DNA from: JBHHWH01 sp046756405
GTDB taxonomy: Bacteria; Actinomycetota; Acidimicrobiia; Spongiisociales; ZC4RG35
Assembly: GCA_046756405.1 (NCBI GenBank)
Contig: JBHHWH010000100.1
Location: forward strand, 1-7,543
DNA length: 7,543 nucleotides
Direction: 5' to 3'
Shown: piece by piece, positions 5,872 through 7,543 of the stretch
Position numbering within the stretch: the stretch's first letter is position 1
How the letters are laid out: each line of letters opens with the position of its first letter
Notes under the pieces: generated by a model
What the model was told of the DNA's origin: nothing
Database searches by the model: none
Seen by the model: only the letters and a program-made list of their open reading frames with translations
Program-made: the position numbers and the translations under genes

Positions 5872-6477
5872 TCAGGCGCCTTCGTCGACAGCGAAGGGAC
5901 AGGGCACTCCCGCCTCGGGACCGCGCTGGGCGAAGCTGTCGTAGAAGGCCTGAACTGCTTCCATGTCGAGCTCCGCAAGCCGCAGCAGCCTGGTCCAGGC
6001 AACCAGGACTACCGGGTCGCTTAGGCCGGGCCGGGGAGACACGAGGATGTGGGTCCCAACCTGGCGGGCGAAGTCTTCGAGCTGGTCCCTCACCGCGGGA
6101 TCTATCTCCGGCTGGTACAGAATTGCGACGGCCCCATGCTCAAGGTCGTGAACCTGGTTCAGGTCGGGAATTGGCTGACGGAACACGCCGCAGGGGGCAG
6201 GGTTCGCGGAGTGGGGACCGCTGGTAGCCGGATCGGAGTTGTACTCCGGATTCTGGGTGGCAGGGTCTACGTGGTCCTGACCGAGGTCAGGAAAGGTCTC
6301 CACCGAGGCGAGTACCTCGGGAAGGGGTTTGGGCCAGAGAGCTACGACCACACCCACCAGCACCACAGCGAGAACACCGAAATACATCGTCCGCTTGCGC
6401 TTCTTCGCTCTGGCTGCGGCAGCGCGACGCTCCGCGGCCCGCTGGGCCTTCTTTCCCCTGGGGGCAGAACTCGACAT
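5872..6477 (-). CDS. DUF3105 family membrane-anchored protein
   Basis: A 201-residue protein: a basic, Ala/Lys/Arg-rich cytoplasmic N-terminus (1-30), one transmembrane segment (about 31-48), then an extracytoplasmic DUF3105 domain. The family pattern is visible: GQDHV (66-70), YNSDPATSGPHS (79-90), GVF (97-99) and HDLEHGAVAILYQP (110-123). The conserved His residues (69, 89, 110, 114) and Cys96 and Cys193 could form a metal site or a disulfide, but no biochemical role is established for this family. The ATG at 6477 follows GGAGG with about 9 nt spacing. It lies on the same strand and 107 nt ahead of the SHOCT-cupredoxin pair, which suggests a shared envelope or metal function, and is divergent from sfsA. 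The family call is good; function is unknown. Confidence 0.85.
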   Translation of the reverse strand: MSSSAPRGKKAQRAAERRAAAARAKKRKRTMYFGVLAVVLVGVVVALWPKPLPEVLASVETFPDLGQDHVDPATQNPEYNSDPATSGPHSANPAPCGVFRQPIPDLNQVHDLEHGAVAILYQPEIDPAVRDQLEDFARQVGTHILVSPRPGLSDPVVLVAWTRLLRLAELDMEAVQAFYDSFAQRGPEAGVPCPFAVDEGA

Positions 6478-6531
6478 CGAACGATCCCTCCGGCGGTGGT
6501 GAGGCAGCTTTCCCGGCGAGAATAGGGGCTA
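6478..6531. other. Short divergent spacer between DUF3105 and sfsA genes
   Basis: Only 54 nt separate the two divergent starts, so both promoters must lie here or overlap the opposite gene. It contains the ribosome sites of both genes (GGAGG on the minus strand, AGGGG at 6524-6528 on the plus strand). A minus-strand TATTCT (4 of 6 to TATAAT) is visible, but its -35 would fall inside sfsA; no firm promoter can be called. Confidence 0.35.
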
Positions 6532-7272
6532 ATGGAACCAAAGGGCCCGCCCATGACCCCAAAGCCAAAACGCCAGGAGGTCGTACTAGCCCGTTTCGTG
6601 GCCCGACCCAACCGGTTCCTGGTGATGGCGGACCTGGAGGACGGAAGGCAGGTCGAGGCCTACCTTCCCAACACCGGGCGCCTCACCCATCTCACCACCC
6701 CGGGCCGTCCCCTGATGTTGAGGTGCGACGGCACTGCGTCACGTCGCACCGAGTACACGGTGATACGGGCTTGGGACGGCTGCTGGGTGGCCCTGGAGGC
6801 CAGCCTGGCGCCCCGGCTCCTGGCCGACTGGCTCCTCGCCGGACACTCCCTTGCCACCTTCGGCAAGGTGACGGAGGTGAAATATGAGGTGACGGCGGAG
6901 GGTCACCGACTCGATCTGAGGGTGGAGACCGAGAAAGGGCCGGTATGGGTCGAGGTCAAGTCGGGAGGACGATCCTCGGGCAGGACTGCCCTCTTGTCGG
7001 CGACCCCCTCGACGCGAGGGGTGTCTCACCTGGAGGCCCTGGCCCGCCTGGTGGCGAGGGGCGAGCAAGCCGTAGCAGCCTTTGTCATCCAGCGGCCCGA
7101 CGTGGACTCCCTCCTCATAGGCGGCGACGCCGACCAGGGATGGATCGAAGCCGTGCACTCCGCCCGGGAGGCCGGGGTGACCATCACCGCCTTTGGCTGC
7201 CAGGTCACTGAGAGCGAGGTCCGGATCGATCGGGAGCTCCCGGTGGTGTGGGAGACCCCACCTACGGGCTGA
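6532..7272 (+). CDS. sfsA: SfsA family protein (sugar fermentation stimulation protein homolog)
   Basis: A 246-residue SfsA homolog, a family with an N-terminal OB-fold-like nucleic-acid-binding part and a C-terminal PD-(D/E)XK nuclease-like part. In E. coli SfsA has been linked to maltose-gene regulation and DNA binding. The N-terminal signature RFVARPNRFLV (21-31) and YLPNTGRL (44-51) are clear. Nuclease-like residues are Asp128 (RLDLRVE) with Glu141 and Lys143 (VWVEVKS). Past this point the usual FPDAxTxRGxKHL motif is degraded: the window has LSATPSTRGVSHLEAL, losing the PDA and one Lys. The ATG at 6532 has AGGGG only 3 nt upstream; an ATG at 6553, shortening the protein to 239 residues, is an alternative close to the normal family length. 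Family membership is secure; whether it is catalytically active is open. Confidence 0.93.
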   Translation: MEPKGPPMTPKPKRQEVVLARFVARPNRFLVMADLEDGRQVEAYLPNTGRLTHLTTPGRPLMLRCDGTASRRTEYTVIRAWDGCWVALEASLAPRLLADWLLAGHSLATFGKVTEVKYEVTAEGHRLDLRVETEKGPVWVEVKSGGRSSGRTALLSATPSTRGVSHLEALARLVARGEQAVAAFVIQRPDVDSLLIGGDADQGWIEAVHSAREAGVTITAFGCQVTESEVRIDRELPVVWETPPTG

Positions 7273-7352
7273 GGCCTCCGACCTCACCGGGTAGAGAAAA
7301 CGGAAAAAAATTCTTGGGATCTGCCCGATTCTGACCGTTCTTGTCCCAGGGG

Positions 7353-7364
7353 GAACGTATGTTC
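7353..7364. promoter_or_regulatory. Second SOS-like palindrome, upstream of the DUF222 gene
   Basis: GAAC-GTAT-GTTC is a perfect 12-nt palindrome ending 7 nt before the ATG at 7372. It matches the core of the LexA box but lacks the outer C/G pair, so it is weaker than the box at 2404. A possible -10 hexamer TATGTT (7358-7363) lies within it. The rest of the 7273-7371 spacer shows only a weak 5-bp hairpin after sfsA and an A-rich patch (7296-7312). DUF222/13E12 genes are among the LexA-regulated genes of Mycobacterium tuberculosis, which supports this reading. Confidence 0.55.
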
Positions 7365-7371
7365 TACGGGT

Positions 7372-7543
7372 ATGGACTTTGATCATGTCACCACCGACCA
7401 ACTGGAGCAGCAGCTCGTCTCCGATGAGGAGCTGGTGGCCCGTCTCCGTGCCCGCCAGTTAGAGGTCCTGGAGGAGTTGGATCGCAGGCAGATCGCTACT
7501 GCTGACGGTTCTCGGTCGATGCAGGAGTGGGTGGCCGCCAGGT
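7372..7543 (+). CDS. DUF222/13E12-repeat family HNH endonuclease, N-terminus only (cut by right edge)
   Basis: The first 57 residues of a protein beginning MDFDHVTTDQL, followed by an amphipathic, Glu/Arg-rich helix (EELVARLRARQLEVLEELDRR) and SMQEWVAAR. This opening is typical of the actinobacterial DUF222 (13E12 repeat) proteins, which normally carry a C-terminal HNH nuclease domain and are about 400 residues or more; that domain would lie outside the window. These genes occur in many copies and are often considered mobile or repeat-associated. No ribosome site sits at the normal distance from the ATG at 7372: the nearest purine run is 18 nt away, so leaderless translation is possible. The call rests on N-terminal resemblance only. 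Confidence 0.72.
   Translation, partial: MDFDHVTTDQLEQQLVSDEELVARLRARQLEVLEELDRRQIATADGSRSMQEWVAAR

Noticed and set aside
7270..7286. Hairpin TGAGG/CCTCA just after sfsA as a terminator
   Set aside because: Stem of only 5 bp, no U-tract, and it does not extend outward; too weak to call.

Overview
The window is high-GC DNA with GTG and TTG starts beside ATG. It carries gene families typical of Actinomycetota: a DUF222/13E12-type HNH nuclease, SHOCT and DUF3105 membrane proteins, and a Rip3-like M50 protease with CBS domains. The exact lineage cannot be fixed from this sequence alone. No RNA gene, insertion sequence or CRISPR array was seen.

Layout from left to right: (1) rtcB, an RNA ligase cut by the left edge, followed 55 nt later by a small protein resembling a free-standing EF-Tu domain II. 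(2) A convergent junction with two hairpins, then a sigma-70 family gene on the minus strand. (3) A divergent regulatory region of about 145 nt. It holds a good sigma-70-type promoter for the sigma gene, and a perfect CGAAC-N4-GTTCG palindrome (LexA/SOS-box type) covers the predicted transcription start. (4) On the plus strand, an M50 site-2 protease with a CBS pair, then 22 nt later a PaaK-type phenylacetate-CoA ligase. (5) A convergent junction containing a 13-bp perfect inverted repeat that can fold into a long structure. (6) Three minus-strand genes that look like a cell-envelope metal (probably copper) cassette: DUF3105, SHOCT and cupredoxin, the last two overlapping at stop/start. (7) sfsA, divergent from the DUF3105 gene. 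(8) A short spacer with a second GAAC-N4-GTTC palindrome, directly before a DUF222 HNH-nuclease gene cut by the right edge.

The most interesting signal is the apparent DNA-damage wiring. One SOS-like operator sits on the promoter of an alternative sigma factor whose promoter-contact residues are altered. A second sits at the start of a DUF222/13E12 gene, a family already known to include LexA targets in mycobacteria. If both are LexA-bound, DNA damage in this organism would release a sigma factor and so a second regulon. This is inferred from sequence motifs and has not been tested.
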